Assembly: GCA_025093555.1 (NCBI GenBank)
Contig: JAIWNF010000027.1
Span: forward strand, 310,001 to 374,000
Length of the DNA stretch: 64,000 bases
From: Circinella umbellata
Lineage: Eukaryota; Mucoromycota; Mucoromycetes; Mucorales; Lichtheimiaceae
Direction: 5' to 3'
Shown here: in pieces, positions 50,547 through 62,716 of the stretch
Layout of the letters: each line of letters starts with the position of its first letter
Numbering within the stretch: the first letter of the stretch is position 1
Translations under genes and position numbers: made by a program
Notes under the pieces: model-generated
Told to the model about the DNA's origin: nothing
What the model saw: only the letters and a program-made list of their open reading frames with translations
Databases searched by the model: none

Positions 50547-51206
50547 TTTTATATACTTTTTTAGACCAACTTTAGCAAAAAATGGTCTTGAATTGGACCA
50601 CTTTTTTTTTTTCTCGACCTTCGGAATATCGCGGCCTCTTCCTTAGGGTCGACCTCCGACCAACGAGGGTCCAACTTCGACCAACCTCAGACCAACCTAG
50701 GTCCAACTTAGGGTCCAACTTGAACCAACCTCAGACCATCCTAGGGTCCAACTTCAAACCAACTTCACATCAAGTCTCAGACCACCTTAGTCTTAAACTC
50801 TAGACCAATTTCCTTTGAATAACTGGACCATCATGGATACTCCACTTGTAAATATCTATATCATGTCAGCCAGTAGATTCGAACTACTATATCCCCGATC
50901 ATCATCAATCGAATGCTTTACCACTTAAGCTAAACCAACACGAACATCAAAAATGCCCTACTACCACTATAAACCAAGCAATCGCTCAACGTTCAGCCAA
51001 AGCACTTTATCAAAAAAATAATAAAAACTATTTCACCCATCTAGGCAAAAGAGAATAAATAATTTTTAAAGTTTTTTTTTTATTATAATCAGCCAAAGCG
51101 GTTGATTTGAATATGCCTTCAAAAAGAGGAGCAAATTGAATGACAAGGGCTTAATCTCAGTACATCGTAGCAACAGAGGCTACTCTAGTACGTACAATAC
51201 CCCGTG
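50547..51206 (+). repeat. Right copy of flanking direct repeat
   Basis: Same-orientation copy of 46663-47272, starting with the same TTTTATATACTTTTTTAGACC and ending at ACGTACAATACCCCGT. It is slightly longer because it has more CCAACTT-type units. It follows the 5S rRNA gene by about 20 bases. The two copies are 3.9 kb apart. They lack TG...CA ends, so they are not evident LTRs. Confidence 0.75.
50864..50941 (-). pseudogene. tRNA-like sequence, right
   Basis: Read on the minus strand it has 7-bp acceptor pairing (TGTTGGT with GCTGACA, three wobble pairs), a D-arm GCTT..AAGC with AAGTGGTA loop, and a perfect T-arm AGTAG-TTCGAAT-CTACT. The anticodon region is three bases too long, with a TCGAT/ATCGG stem and an eight-base loop TGATGATG, so no anticodon is assigned. 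It is a tRNA-derived repeat part or a pseudo-tRNA rather than a clear functional tRNA. Confidence 0.5.
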
Positions 51207-54200
51207 AATTATACCTAGTAATGTTGAAGCTGATATGGCTAGTTGACTGAGTAACGTATCATTATGTACGTTGTATATTCGGGTGAGGAAACCATCAATT
51301 TTTTTTGGGGGGATTCATACGGTGAATTCATGTGATTGTAATTGCATATGAACAATAATTAGAAGAGATATGCAGGGATGTACGGGAACAGTAGAAATAA
51401 TAAAATAAAAATAACAAGTAATTCATTGTTATTGTCGATACATATACTGGTTTATGAATTAAAAATAAAAAGAAGTGTAATGATCAGCAGAATAAGGTAT
51501 TTTAGGGTGATTAAAAAAAAACAGACATACAGGTTTAATACCAGATGATAGATAGTTGCATGATCAACAGAGTAATTAAAAACCAACTTTTTTTATTTAT
51601 TTTGATAGCTGCATAGATGCATGTTTTTCGGGTATTTTTTTTTTGGGTGATTCATTTCATCACATGCGATTAATTGGCACTATTACTTTATTAAAGTACT
51701 GACTATTTTTTTTTTGTTTACGTACCAATAGTTTGGTTCTCATGAGTGTCTGGTTCCTTCTTTTTTTGAATGATGAAAATGATAATGCATGAATAACTGA
51801 ACTTATTTTATTTATGAAAAGATATTTTATTGTGCACGTGGGGAATATTCTTTATCTCTTTGGTGCCCTTAATATTTGGGGGTACTTTTTTTTTTATTTT
51901 ATTTTTCTTTGACAGCAATGATGATAGTGTACGCACAAATAAACAGTAAACTGTTTTTTTTTTTTTTGTTTTTTTTTTTCAACCGGGTAGATATAGTTAT
52001 CTTACTTTTAATTCTCATCAATGATATTTTGATTCTTTTTTTTTATCTATTTATTATTAAAGAAAACAAGGAAAATAATCGCTGGCGTGAGTAGATATTT
52101 TTTTTACGTATAATGACATGGTGTGGTATTAATCATGAAAATAAACGGCATCGTGAATGAATTATTTATGTTTATGTAAATAAAAAATCATCAGGTGCTT
52201 CTGATTAGCATGTGTTGAAGTGGCACCTTCTATTTTAAGGCTCTTCCCGCATAAGTAAATATCTTATTATGATTGCATAAATCGTACTTGTTTTACAATT
52301 ATCGAGTATGGTTATTATTGATAAGGAAAGTGGATTAATGGATGAGAATATTTTTTTGTTTTGTTTTCTGAGAGACCATCACAAGAGGGTCGAGCCTTTA
52401 CTGTACGTCAAATATAAATAGGGCCAATTTTTTTTTTTCTGCGCCATTTATTATCTTCTCTTTCAATATTTTTATTTCTTTTATAAACTATTATCTCTTA
52501 TCCTTCGACTCGAACATCTATTATATTTAATGGCCGATCATTTCTCAATGTTCAAATACGTACTCAATTCTCAATTACTCATTCAGCATTCAACTTTTTA
52601 TCCAACATCCGATTACTTCTGCAATACATAATCATTTCTTTAGCACAGCTCTATCACCTAGTAACTCTCAGTTCTATATGCAATATCAGTTGATTACTTG
52701 ATAAGCAACCGATTACTTATAAAAATCCTCAATTATCTGATCAACATCTCTCATTTTCTGAACATCCGGTTATTTATGATTTTTTTTTACAACATTTGGC
52801 TATCTTTTTTCACCAACTGATAATCAACAATCAAACACGTTACGAGAACTGCTGAAACAAGTACGAGAATAATAATCAACCGGTGTAATGAAGATCAACG
52901 GAGGTAATGAAGTTTTATTTTGTTGACATGATTATATAATCTGTGTGTATGTGTGTATGTTGAAAACATAAATTTATTTGATATGAATTACTGACAACTT
53001 TAATTTTTCATTCACATATATTATATCCGATTTGTCTATTACAATTTCGGTTTATTACAGTTCCTTGTCCATAACAGAGGCTATCTATAATATGATAGTT
53101 CCGTGTCTACTATTGGTCCACCTGTGTCTCAAGAAATGCTTCAAACCTCCACGTATAATTGATATTTTTTTCTGTTATACTACCCTTCCCTCATTTCTTG
53201 ATTCAATTAATTCTTACCTTTTTCACAGGTGCGATTTGGTGTAAATTTGTGCAAAAATCTGTGTGTGTGTGTGTGCGTGTAAAAACTGGGGTGAGTAACA
53301 TGTAAAGAAACAGAGCAGGATTATCAAAATATGTTTTATAAGAGAATGCGATAACTGAGTATGTAAAAATCATATCGTGTCCGTCATATTTTTTTTACGT
53401 ATTGCTTAAATAATTCAAGCAACACGCTATTTATGGATGTTCTTAATTATATCGACCTTCGTTCTTTTCCCGTTATAATATAACAAATACCTACTTGCCA
53501 CTCTCTTTCTTCATTCTTTAATTATTTACGTAGTTCATCCAACCTTTAAAGTAACCTGCCGCTTCTCCCCAAACTTTAATAGCAATTTTTGCTTTCTGTA
53601 AATAATAACACATAATAATAATCAATAAAGTTTTTTTTGTGATTTGGGCTTCGAGTCACTCTAACACTTATTTGATTTTTGATTCAAAAGAAAAACTTAT
53701 CATTCAGTGGTTTGCCTGTACATAGTAATAATAGCAATAGTAATAGTAGTAGTAATGACATTATTGATAGTAATAATTAGTAAATAAATCGATCAGTTTT
53801 ACGAACCTCACACTAATATAAATTGTTGTTTATTTAAATATTATAAGTCTTATTATCTAAGACCTATAAATGACGTCAATAACCCAGTCTACATACCCAT
53901 AAACAAACATAACCCCTATTTTTGATTTTTTTTTTTTACCGTCAGTACGTACCTACCTACAACCATCCAAAGTAATCCCCGATGTATTTCTATACCCATC
54001 GCTACCACCGTCCCCTACTACTTTACTTTTTCATTCAAAACTTTATAATTCAACTTTGATTTTTAACCTTAGAGAATTATTTTTAGCTTAGTAACTTTTG
54101 TTATCTAAAACTCTTCATTTTTTAAAAACCTCATCGACCCTTGAATAATTATTGAATTTTTCTGAAAATTGTTTCATTCGTAATATTTTTCTTTATTCTA

Positions 54201-55163
54201 TCGTAAGTGTTACTATCAACTTGCTACCTTAATTTTTTGAAAATTGAAACAAAAAAAAAACTAAGTCAGAGAGTTTTCGCCTTTTTTAAAACCTACCCAG
54301 AACATTCTTGCCATGTGCTATGCTTATACCATTTTCCCTTCTCGTTTAAACTATTTAACCTTTCTAATTTTGACGTAGAGGCTCTCTTATTTCTTTTGGA
54401 AACAGCTTCTTTGTCTTTAAGTATGTGTTTATTTGGGTTGTTTCTACTTCTTTTCATACTTATTGATACTATAAAATTTATTATATTCTACTATTAAATC
54501 ATTTTTTTGCTCTTTTCTAAATTATAAACTGATCGTATGAATTTTCCCCAAGCTAGTTAAATTTCATTGGTTGAATTATTTCATCTTTTCAAGTATATTA
54601 GATAAGTAAAAAAACACATGCATACATCGAATAATATTATACAGTAATTATAATAATAATGATATTTGTCTCAAGATATACTGTAATTATATGGCTGTAC
54701 TTCTTTTCATAATACAAAAAAGTCGTCATCGATAGAAGCCTGTATTATGAATTATAGCCTTTTCCTGATAAGAATCGTGAGAGCGGGTTTTTGGATATTT
54801 AAAAGAATATAACGATAAATTCAGTAACATGGCTATAAAATAATGACATTTACATTATATTCATAAGAAAATTTGTTCTTTTTACAGTGAAAAAACCACT
54901 TTTCATATTATTACAATAATTATTCTTGAGTCAGTATAGAATAAGTTACTTTTTTTTCTACATACCAGCGTTAATTTTTTTGAATACGCGAATTTTTCCC
55001 CCCTTTTTGAATTTCAGCAAAGGATTTTTGTGGACGCTTTTACTCTTTCGTTTTTTTTTTTTGATCACTCCATTCACACACACTCTCTTTTTTCTCTTTC
55101 TGTCAGAATTACTCGCATACAACGAAAAAAACAACAGCAGCAGTATATATTTATATATATAAA
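51207..55163. other. AT-rich intergenic DNA
   Basis: No supported gene in 3.9 kb. Between about 52500 and 52850 words like CATCCGATTACTT, AACCGATTACTT, CTCAATTATCTGAT and ACATCCGGTTATTT recur irregularly, suggesting a degenerate tandem repeat. A TG dinucleotide run lies near 53261-53276. Several T-runs are present. The right end is the T- and CT-rich promoter of the Mad3 gene. ORFs such as 54207-54497 and 54926-55162 are T-driven. Confidence 0.4.
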
Positions 55164-56970
55164 ATGGACGATGAACAAAGGCAAGCAATCCTAGACAACA
55201 TTCCAGAATTTTCTACCATTGAAGGACAAAAAGAAAATGTTATGCCACGTCGTGAAGGTCGTAGTGCTACTTCCTTAGTTACTTTATATAATTCTTCTTC
55301 AGAAGAACGTGAACAGCAATTACAACAAGGTCATGATCAATTTTCACTTGAACTTCAAGATTCTAATGATCTTGATGACCCACTCGATGTTTATCTTCGT
55401 TACATTCGTTGGACGATTGAAATGTATCCAGAAGGACATAGTCAATATTCTGACCTTAAAGGTTTATTACAAGAAACTACATCTAAATTTCAACAATCAA
55501 AAAGATATCAAAATGATATTCGATATTTAAAAGTATGGATAAAATATATTGATTATTTGGATAATCCAGAAGAAGCATATCAATTATTAATGCGAAATCA
55601 TATTGGTGATGCTTGTACATTATTTTATGAAGAATATGCAAATTATTTGGAAGGAAGAAAACGATATGAAGATGCAAAAATAATTTATGATAAAGGATGT
55701 GAATTAAATGCAGAACCAAAAGATAGGCTAGAAAGAAAAAGAAAACAGTTCATGATTAGAATGGAACAACAACGACAAGAACAAGAAGAACATCAACGAA
55801 ATGCATTTTTATCCAATAATCGTGTACCTTTGGGAATGAAATATGATCATTCTTTAATATCTCCATCAAGAGAACAACAATTACAAAGATCAACATCTGC
55901 TTCATCATTATCATCATCATCAAGGAGAGCACAATTTTCTGTTTATACTGGACCAGAAATAGATAATACGCCCTTACCTACATCTACATCATCATCAGCA
56001 GCACTTGTGGATAATTCTCGTCAACGACCTGAAAATCAATCAGAAGTCTCTACATTTTCAGGAACAACAATACCACAAAAACCATATCGAAGACCAAAAC
56101 AACGATCTTCTTTTACTGTTTATCGAGACGATGTAAGACCCTTTTTTAGAGAGAGATTATTTTATCTAAAATGGGATATTACACAATAACTTGATATTTA
56201 TACTAACATACTCACATACGTATATTTTCATTATAAAGGAACAAGCGCAAGGAGAAGAAGAAGAATCAATAACTCAACAATCAAATAATAACAGCATTTA
56301 TTCTAACAATAGTAATAATAATACTCGATCTATAACAAAAAATACAAAATCATTATCATCAACATCACTATCAAAAATGATTGAGAAATTTAATACCAAT
56401 CGACATTTATATATCAAAACTTATGACTCTAAAGGCAACACAGAAATTATTGCAGCTACTAAAGATTGTTTAAAAAAATCCAATAATCCTAAACAAGAAC
56501 CTATTAGCTTTGAAGAATTACGTTATCAAGCTCTTGAAAAACAAATTCAATTAGAAAAGTTACGGACATCTTCTACTATCACAACTTCATCATCCTTCTT
56601 TTCCAATTCACTTTATAATGATCCTGAACCTAGTCAATTAACACAAGAAACTAAAAACGCAACAGACTTAGTAAATGATTTAATATATGGACAAGGAGAA
56701 GAAAAAGATCAAAATAATAAACAGCAAGAAGAAGAAGAACCTTTATCATTTACACCACAAAATATCCAACGATATCATACAGATGAAAATGCAATAGATT
56801 CAGGACCATTATCAAAAATGAATGTATCCAGAGAAGAATCTTCTAATTCTCTATTTGAAGAACCTTTTATAAATAACCATAATAGTGATAATGAAGATTT
56901 GGATTATGTAATGCGACAAGAAGCTGAAAAAGCAAAACGTATACCTTTAAAACGAACTCGACCTTATTAA
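55164..56970 (+). CDS. mad3: Spindle assembly checkpoint protein Mad3 (BubR1-like, no kinase)
   Basis: Mad3 is a component of the mitotic checkpoint complex and inhibits APC/C-Cdc20 until kinetochores attach. Two exons, 55164-56132 and 56239-56970, join at phase 0 (YRDD / EQAQ) to give 566 residues. A KEN box lies at 23-25 (EGQKENVMP), the pseudo-substrate motif that blocks Cdc20. The Mad3/BUB1 homology TPR region follows at about 65-195 (DPLDVYLRYIRWTIEMYPEG, RYLKVWIKYIDYL, LFYEEYANYLE). A D-box-like RVPL lies near 223. A GLEBS-like PISFEELRYQ, the Bub3-binding type of motif, is near residues 411-420. The protein ends RTRPY without a kinase domain, so it is Mad3-type rather than Bub1-type. 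Only one KEN is visible; some fungal Mad3 proteins have two. Confidence 0.92.
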
Positions 56971-57227
56971 AGAAGTCTCCTCTCCTCTTCTCCTTGTTTT
57001 TTTTTTGTTTGCTCTTCATTCAATCATATTATTATTATTATTTTGTTGTAAATGTGAATTATTCTTTTTCTAATAATACTTGATATTTTTTTTTATAATT
57101 GTCTATGTTTCTTTGTCACACACATCAAAATTTAAGGAGGTCCCTGAAATTTTTATATGCGACAGAATACAGTACGACACGTTCTTTCTTTTACGTTTCT
57201 TTCCTTTCAATTATATAGATAATATAA

Positions 57228-58053
57228 ATGTACAATCTACAACAACGTGCTAATGTAAATATATTATATATAAATTATAAAAGTAAAAAATATATTTTTT
57301 TACTAAACTTTTATTATTACGTCTTATTATTGTTAGGTACTTTTCTCTTTTGCAATAACAGCAATTGGTACCATTCTTGCTTTAGTTGCTACCATCTCAT
57401 CCATCTCTGGATATCCTTCCATTGAGAGTGACATTAAAGTTGATTCAAACACTTTGCGTGTGTAAGTAAATACTGAATAGATCTTTTAATAGTAATAAGA
57501 TATATATATGATATTATTAAGACTAGTATAAATAATCCATTAAATTACTATAAATACAGTGTAAGTCGACGTTATGGACCTGATTATTATGATTATGGTA
57601 CACCTAAAAGTCATTTTGCGCGTTTAGCTTTTGATTTACATGCTGATTTTACACCTATCTTCAATTGGAATACTAAACAAGTATTTGTTACTGTCATTGC
57701 TGAATATGAGTCTAAAACGCATGATCGTAATTCAGTTGTATTATGGGATACTATTATTAAGAGTAAAGAAGAAGCTAATTTAAATTTACGTAATATCGCC
57801 AATAAATATGCTTTAGTGGATGTTAGTCGAAAATGGAGGTAAAGGAAAAAATTGGATTGTTTTTTGTTAAAGAGAGAAAAAGAGGTAATTCCTAGTTATA
57901 AACCAAAAATACCTTTTATATTCATGTATATATAGTCATCAACAAGCCAACTTATCATTACATTGGGACGTAACACCTTATGTTGGTCTTATTCAAGGTG
58001 GCCATACACCCTCTCAACCTGCTAATATCATTCTTTCACCTGCTGCTACCTAA
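57228..58053 (+). CDS. SPC3: Signal peptidase complex subunit 3
   Basis: An essential subunit of the ER signal peptidase complex, which helps cleave signal peptides from translocating proteins. Four exons, 57228-57254, 57337-57461, 57560-57838 and 57936-58053, sum to 549 nt (182 residues). The N-terminus MYNLQQRANVLFSFAITAIG leads into one membrane segment (to about residue 33). A lumenal domain follows, with family motifs LAFDLHADFTPIFNWNTKQV, FVTVIAEY, NSVVLWD, KYALVDVSRKW and LHWDVTPYVG. The length matches the usual 180-residue family. The tiny first exon of nine codons has an 82-bp intron after it. It lies 257 bp downstream of the Mad3 gene on the same strand. Confidence 0.93.
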
Positions 58054-58322
58054 ACCACTTAATCATCCTTCAAACGAAATAAAAAAATGGACTTTTTTTT
58101 TTACTGTTCCAATAAATAATTGGATCGGTATAATTATCGTCCGATTCTATTGAATGAATCGGGGTTTACAATGAATTTTTTCAAGACATCCAGCGCCCCA
58201 GGCACAAAAAGAAGCTTTATAATTTTTTGTGACTCGAATCTTGTTTTTTTGTGTTGTGTTAGTTTGCCGCCCCCATCTTTTTGCTTATAACTTCACAAAT
58301 AATAATAATAATAATAATAATA

Positions 58323-59228
58323 ATGTTGCGATCAAGTAGTACTGCATTAAAAAGTATTCAATGGCGTTCACCTTTGGTTGCTTTAAGACATCAGTCTACT
58401 GCTACAGCTGCTGCTTCTGCTTCACCTTCTTCTACTTCTGAAGCCGAACAACAACAAGAACAACAACCAAAAGAACAAAAGAAAAAACAACCACTTTCTG
58501 CTCGTCTTGGTGGTTCAGGTCGTGGTAAAACATTGGAAATTAATGATCCCTTTTCTCAATTTTTAAACAATGGTCAACAAAGAAATAAACGTATGCAACA
58601 ACGTGGTAAACCAAGAACAAATGGGTCTTCACCTGGACAATTTGACGATGCTACTGTCGATAGTACTACTATTGCTGCTACTAGTGACGAACAACAACAA
58701 AAGAAACAACAACAACGACCTAAACGACAAAATAATAACTATAATAATAACAGAGACCAACAACAACAAAATAGACCTAGACGTCAAGAAGCATCATCTT
58801 CTTCACCTAATGGTGATAATAACAATAGACTTCAACGACAACAAAGACAACAACAAAGACAAGGTGGAAAGAATTCAACAAGAAAAGGAGGATTAGATAA
58901 TCGAAGAGTAACAACATTTATTGATAAAGATATTGATTGGGCATCTATTAATACACTAGAAGAAATACAGGAAAATGAAGCATTAGTAGGATCTGTTGAT
59001 AATGAACAAACAGCTGAAGATCGTGAAAAGATGATTATGGAATTACAAACAGGAGATTATGAAAGATATTTCCAAGTATCAAAAGGAATGGAATTTAATT
59101 CAATAATTAATGTAGATAGTATGAATTCTTTGATGGGTGGTAATGCAAGTTATGGATTTGATCAAAAGGTAGCATTTTTAGCTGCAGTTTCCAAGGCTTC
59201 CGGTAGTGGCGCTGTTGCTAAGAAATAA
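58323..59228 (+). CDS. Probable mitochondrial low-complexity protein
   Basis: The ATG at 58323 (MLRSSSTALKSIQWRSPLVA) is chosen because the upstream in-frame part is an AAT-repeat leader. This gives 301 residues. The first 30 residues are basic and hydroxylated without acids and look like a mitochondrial targeting sequence. Residues about 35-190 are Gln, Asn and Arg-rich and probably disordered. The C-terminal 100 residues look folded: VTTFIDKDIDWASINTLEEI, MELQTGDYERYFQVSKGMEF and VAFLAAVSKA. The layout would fit a small-subunit mitochondrial ribosomal protein specific to fungi, but I cannot name it. No intron is seen. Confidence 0.65.
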   Translation: MLRSSSTALKSIQWRSPLVALRHQSTATAAASASPSSTSEAEQQQEQQPKEQKKKQPLSARLGGSGRGKTLEINDPFSQFLNNGQQRNKRMQQRGKPRTNGSSPGQFDDATVDSTTIAATSDEQQQKKQQQRPKRQNNNYNNNRDQQQQNRPRRQEASSSSPNGDNNNRLQRQQRQQQRQGGKNSTRKGGLDNRRVTTFIDKDIDWASINTLEEIQENEALVGSVDNEQTAEDREKMIMELQTGDYERYFQVSKGMEFNSIINVDSMNSLMGGNASYGFDQKVAFLAAVSKASGSGAVAKK

Positions 59229-59934
59229 AATATATTAGCATTAATTAATATTAATTGTAATAGAACTTTTAAAAGATCATTCACCCACAACCTATACAAA
59301 TACACATTCACCTATCCACACATAAAAACATACAAACATACATTTAAAATAGTAAAAAAAAAAGAATATATACATATATACATATATAAAAACATTAGAA
59401 ATAATATTATTTATACATAACTCTTCTTCTATCTAAAAATATATATAAAAAGTTGTTACATATAAAATATTTTATAATGATAATTATAATTATACCCCTC
59501 TTCTCCCTCTTCCCCTTCTCCTCCCCTTCTCCTTTCCCCTTAAACTTATATTTTTTTAAATATGGAAACGAAGGAAGATATGTTATAACATGAGTTTTGA
59601 CCCACATTTATAAAATAACCTCCTCTCAAAAAAGATGTTGTGTAACACAATCAATTGGGAAATTTTATTTTTTCTAAACACCGTGCACGATAATAATAAC
59701 ACGCGTATTTTTATATTTGTGATATTATGTATGTATTTCCATGGAACTTGGGATATAGTATTTTTGGATAGTAATAATAATAGCAACAAACAATTATAAT
59801 GGGTCACACACTTTTCTTTCCATTCTTTTTATAACTTTTTCTTTCTCTTTCTTTCCCTTTCCCTTTCCCCCCCTTTTTTTTATAACTTTTTTTTGCTATT
59901 TTATTTTTCCCTCCAAAAATAAAAGAAAAAAAAA
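59229..59934. other. Intergenic DNA
   Basis: No gene is seen. The stretch holds A/T-rich 3' flank, CT-rich tracts near 59500 and 59840-59870, and a leader rich in A just before the ATG at 59935. Confidence 0.5.
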
Positions 59935-62716
59935 ATGTCTTCTCAACCTACTTCTTATGATACAGAAAATGTTACAGTATCTTTATCTCGACTTGCTTTA
60001 GCAAAAGCGATCAAGACACCTGATGATGACGAAGAAGGAGGTGAATTTACAAATAGAGAACCTTGGACAAAAAGTATAATTTTTCACCAATCTCATGTTT
60101 CTAATTCAATGAGACAAAGTATGTTATTTCCCAATCAACCACGTCAACGTCAACCAGGATCAGGTCAACAACAAAGAAGACCTCATTCACAAATGTTACT
60201 TCAACAACAACAACAAAGACCTCATTCACAATATCCTCAACAACGTAGAAGAAGTCAAAGTAGTTCACATATGCTTGATCAATATCAAGAACAAGGTCAA
60301 CATCATTCACAACAACAACAACGACAATCAAGAGCTACTTCTCCCTCACCGCAACAGTTACTTGATAATAATAATAATAATACTAGACCTCGTAGTAGTT
60401 ATGAAATGTATAATATGCAAACATCTTCAAGTGATCGTAGTGGTAGCCAAGGTTCTTCTTCTCAACAACAACAACAACAACAACAACGTACTATATATTC
60501 TCAACAACAAGGTATGATATCTTTTTTTTTCTTCTTTTTGGATAGTTATCATAATACAAACAAAAGGGAAAATTATTTATTTATTTATTTATTTACTTTA
60601 ATGTGCATAAATTAATTAGGTCGACAAAGTAAAATGATTGTCAACAGTGATATCGAAGACGATGATGACGAAGAAGATGTATCTTCTGAATCAGATGATG
60701 ATGATGATGACCAATCTCAAACGACTCCAATGCCTAGAAAAAGTGCTTCTTTTCAAATTCTTAATAATCAAGCTGCTGCTGCTTCTTCTTCAAGTACACC
60801 TATTCCTCGTTCTTATACAAAACCTAATATTCAACAACCTAGGGATGATGAAGAAGATGAAGAACAACAACAACAAAATAATCTTTCTAAAGGAAAAGGA
60901 AAACAACTTGTATCATCATTAAAGAATACTTCTGGTCGGAACTTACACGGTAAAGAAAAAAAAACTCCACGTTTTCTTATTTTTCCAACCCGATTATATA
61001 GTTTCCACGTGTTCTATTCTCTTTTTTTTTATTCTTTTACAAAATACTAATACATGTAACTAATTTATTTCAATTTATTGTCGGTCTCAATAATTTTTTT
61101 GTTTATCATCCTATTTAGATAAACAACAACAATTACGACACAGTGATTCTGAAGATTCACATGATGATGAAGATTATGAAGAAGAAGATGATGATGATGA
61201 AAGTGATCACGAAGATCGTGTTATTCAACAACAACAAACTCTTCCTATGGCAAGAAGACCTTCTAGTACTCTTTTAGATAGTGATGCATTAAATGCTCGA
61301 CGTATGTCTACTTTACGACAATTAGAACGAGGTCCAAGTATGCATAAACGATCCCGATCACAAGGTGATTTAAATTTAATGGCAGAACAACAAGCGGAGG
61401 CTCAAGTAGCTGCAGTCATAATGGAACAACAACAACAACAACAACCTTATACAGAAGCTGTAGGTGGTAAGTCAGGTGTTATTGAACGTTGGCGTCAAGG
61501 TGTAACAGAAGGTACTCCCAATAGTTCTCGACCTACATCTGCACAAGGCTCTTCTTCATCAGGTGCATCTCCTGCTTCTGGTGGAATAGGCGGATCCGAA
61601 GAAATGAATATGATGATGAATCATGATCAAAGAGCATCATTTATTCCACCTGTTGGATATCGACGTGAAAGACGTTCTACTATTGGTGAAATGGATATGA
61701 TGTATTATCAAACTCAACAGCAACAACAACAAGTGCAATGGCAAATGCAACAAGCAGCACAATTACAACAAATGCAGCAAATGCAGCAAATTCAACAATA
61801 TCAACAAGCTGCTATAATGATGCAACAACAACAGCAGCAACAACAATCAATGATGGGAACACCCATGTCTATGGGAATGGTTACTGCTAATACACCTCTT
61901 CCTGTTCAACAAGTACCAGCCAATCAAAATCCTAATCGTAAAAGTGTTTCTGCAATGGATTTATTAACACAAATGGAAAAGGAAAAAGAAGAAGCGAAAC
62001 ATAAACCTTTTAATCCAAAAACACGTGTTACTGCACCTAACGGTGCCAAGATTGATAGTGGATTATTAGGTCGAGTACCAACAAATAAAAAAACACATAA
62101 TCTTAATTTTCAACAATTACAACAACAAGGTGGAATAGATCGTAATAATAAATTTGCCATGCGTGCTAGTCGTAGTGATATGAATTTATCCACTATGATC
62201 CCAACAAGTCAAAGTGATATGAATTTATCAACTTATGATATGATGGGACCTTCTATTTCTTCCTCTTCATCTAATTTGGGTAATCTTCAAGCAAGTCGAA
62301 GTGATATGAATTTATCTGCAACCTTGAATTATCAACAACATAATAAACAAAGACGAAGTAAAAGTCCTGGACCCGAAAGAGGATTACGATCATCAAGTGC
62401 TTTGGATATTAGTACTATGGGTAATAAAAAAGGAGGAGCAGGACATAATAAATGGGGTAATACGGATGCTCGACGAAGATCTGAAATGTTACAAGTTACA
62501 CCAAGTATGTCTACACCAACAGGTCACAGACAATCCTATATGCCTCCTTCTTCCAATAATAATAATGGTTATGGACAATATTTAATGCCATTGAATAATG
62601 GTAGTGGAATGATAATGCAACCAAGTATGAGTTCTGGAAATCGGTCTGCTCCAATGAATAATAATAGTAATCGACGAAGTATGGCACATTGGCCAACTAA
62701 TGGTGGTTATCAATAA
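59935..62716 (+). CDS. Large Gln/Asn/Ser-rich protein with SRSDMNL repeats
   Basis: Three exons, 59935-60511, 60620-60949 and 61119-62716, sum to 2505 nt (834 residues), both introns phase 1. The N-terminus has a possibly structured part (VTVSLSRLALAKAIKTPDDD, EPWTKSIIFHQSHVSNSMRQ). Long poly-Gln, two acidic Asp/Glu/Ser runs and Ser-Pro-rich parts follow. The C-terminal third has KSVSAMDLLTQMEKEKEEAK and KPFNPKTRVTAPNGAKIDSG. It also carries repeated motifs ASRSDMNLS, SQSDMNLS and ASRSDMNLS, plus related SRSQGDLNL at an earlier position. The repeated Ser-Asp motifs could be phosphorylation or docking sites. No catalytic domain, signal peptide or membrane segment is seen. The family is not recognised; probably a disordered scaffold. 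Confidence 0.7.

Noticed and set aside
46663..51206. LTR retrotransposon with direct repeats as LTRs
   Set aside because: The direct repeats lack TG...CA ends, no primer-binding site or polypurine tract was seen, and the interior has no gag or pol frames, only satellite DNA.
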